From positions 1 through 5,797 of the forward strand of contig JACMOG010000298.1 in NCBI GenBank assembly GCA_014378125.1: a DNA stretch of 5,797 bases, given 5' to 3'. The notes under the pieces are model-generated. The model was not told where the DNA came from. It worked only from the letters and a program-made list of their open reading frames with translations, and made no database searches. The position numbers were made by a program, and so were the translations under genes. Source of the stretch: Vitreoscilla sp. (GTDB lineage Bacteria; Pseudomonadota; Gammaproteobacteria; Burkholderiales; Burkholderiaceae). Of the stretch, positions 5,163-5,797 are shown one piece after another (positions within the stretch are counted from its first letter, which is position 1; the number at the start of each line of letters is the position of its first letter).

Positions 5163-5797
5163 TCAAGTTTCGACGCGACCCTGCCGACGAGGACGCGGCA
5201 CCGGAAGTGCCAGCGCGGCCGCGCCCAGGGCCATCGCCGCGATGCCGGTGGCGCCGATCTCGATGGCCACGCGCAGCCCCCAGCGCGTGGCGATCGCCCC
5301 GAGCGCGAGCGCCGTCGCGCCCATCGCCAGGTAGCCCACGAGGTAGATCGTCGACAGCGTGCCGGCGCGGTGGCGGCCCGGCGCATGCGCATTGATCAGC
5401 GTCAGCCCGCCCAGGAACAGCAGGCTGTAGCCCGCCCCCGACAGCGCCGAGGCCAGCAGGAAGGCGGGGAGCGCGCGCTGCGAGGCCGCCAGCAGCAGCA
5501 AGGCCAGCGCCGTCGCGGCGACCACGCCGCCGGCCTGGATGGCACGAGCGCCGGGCAGGCGTCGCGCGAACACCGCGGTCACGCCGGTGACGGCGGCGAA
5601 CAGCGCCAGCACCGCGCCGTTGACCAGCGCGTTGGACGAGCCGATGAGGTCGAGCGCGATGCGGCTGCCCAGCGACAGCATCAGCGCGCCCAGCACGTAG
5701 CCGGCGGCGACGGCGGCCGTGGTGGTGGCGAACACGCGAGCGGTTCCGCGCGGCACCGCGGGGGCGCCCGGGGGCCACGGCGGGGCAGTCGCCCCCC
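5163..5797 (-). CDS. Major facilitator superfamily transporter, C-terminal half (5' end outside window)
   Basis: The frame is open from the right edge to a TGA at 5163-5165, about 211 residues. It contains six hydrophobic segments: near VFATTTAAVAAGYVLGALML, NGAVLALFAAVTGV, VVAATALALLLLAA, PAFLLASALSGAGYSLLFLG, STIYLVGYLAMGATALALG, and IGATGIAAMALGAAALAL. Short loops lie between them, including the basic FARRLPGARA and HAPGRHRAGT. The tail is basic (PRPRRQGRVET). This is what helices 7-12 of a 12-helix MFS permease look like, and the Pro-rich stretch before the first of them fits the central cytoplasmic loop. A GTG at 5756 could be read as a start, but coding continues upstream without a stop, so the gene most likely begins beyond the window. 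The substrate cannot be told. It is followed on the same strand, 90 bp later, by the secreted-protein gene. Confidence 0.8.
   Translation of the reverse strand, partial: GATAPPWPPGAPAVPRGTARVFATTTAAVAAGYVLGALMLSLGSRIALDLIGSSNALVNGAVLALFAAVTGVTAVFARRLPGARAIQAGGVVAATALALLLLAASQRALPAFLLASALSGAGYSLLFLGGLTLINAHAPGRHRAGTLSTIYLVGYLAMGATALALGAIATRWGLRVAIEIGATGIAAMALGAAALALPVPRPRRQGRVET

Noticed and set aside
4333..5778. 481-codon open frame on the minus strand
   Set aside because: It crosses the xerD 3' end, the secreted-protein gene, the spacer and the MFS gene in a different frame from each, and gives an Arg/Gly/Ala-rich protein with no domain signature.

Overview
The window is very G+C-rich DNA (well above 60% by eye; third codon positions almost all G or C). 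Gene content and order suggest a chromosomal housekeeping region of a betaproteobacterium, most likely Burkholderiales. The taxon is inferred from protein flavour (TsaE, QueG and Chalcone_3-type proteins as seen in Comamonadaceae/Rubrivivax-like genomes) and not from a search. There is no sign of a mobile element, CRISPR array, rRNA or tRNA.

Layout. Positions 1-1874 hold a leftward pair: tsaE (tRNA t6A ATPase), then an amiC-type periplasmic N-acetylmuramoyl-L-alanine amidase. They are coupled by an ATGA overlap, and amiC runs off the left edge. Positions 1857-4572 hold a rightward group: queG (epoxyqueuosine reductase), a secreted chalcone isomerase-like protein with a strong ribosome binding site, and xerD (tyrosine recombinase for chromosome dimer resolution), joined to the previous gene by a TGATG overlap. 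The divergent tsaE and queG genes overlap at their 5' ends by 18 bp, so each gene's promoter must lie at or inside the other gene. Positions 4575-5072 hold a leftward gene for a small secreted protein of unknown function, which converges on xerD with only 2 bp between the stop codons. A 90-bp leader with two hairpins separates it from the C-terminal half of a leftward major facilitator superfamily (MFS) transporter, which runs off the right edge.

How the genes relate. Two of them modify tRNA (tsaE for t6A37, queG for the last step of queuosine). Two act in the final stages of the cell cycle (the amidase splits septal peptidoglycan, XerD resolves chromosome dimers at dif). This looks like a conserved housekeeping neighbourhood and not one dedicated pathway. 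The least explained part is the 4575-5162 segment: an orphan secreted protein with a 'GDAEMSAVRGADG' motif just after its signal peptide, a hairpin that would bury its ribosome binding site, and a second, stronger hairpin upstream. I found no convincing evidence of a wholly new multi-gene system.
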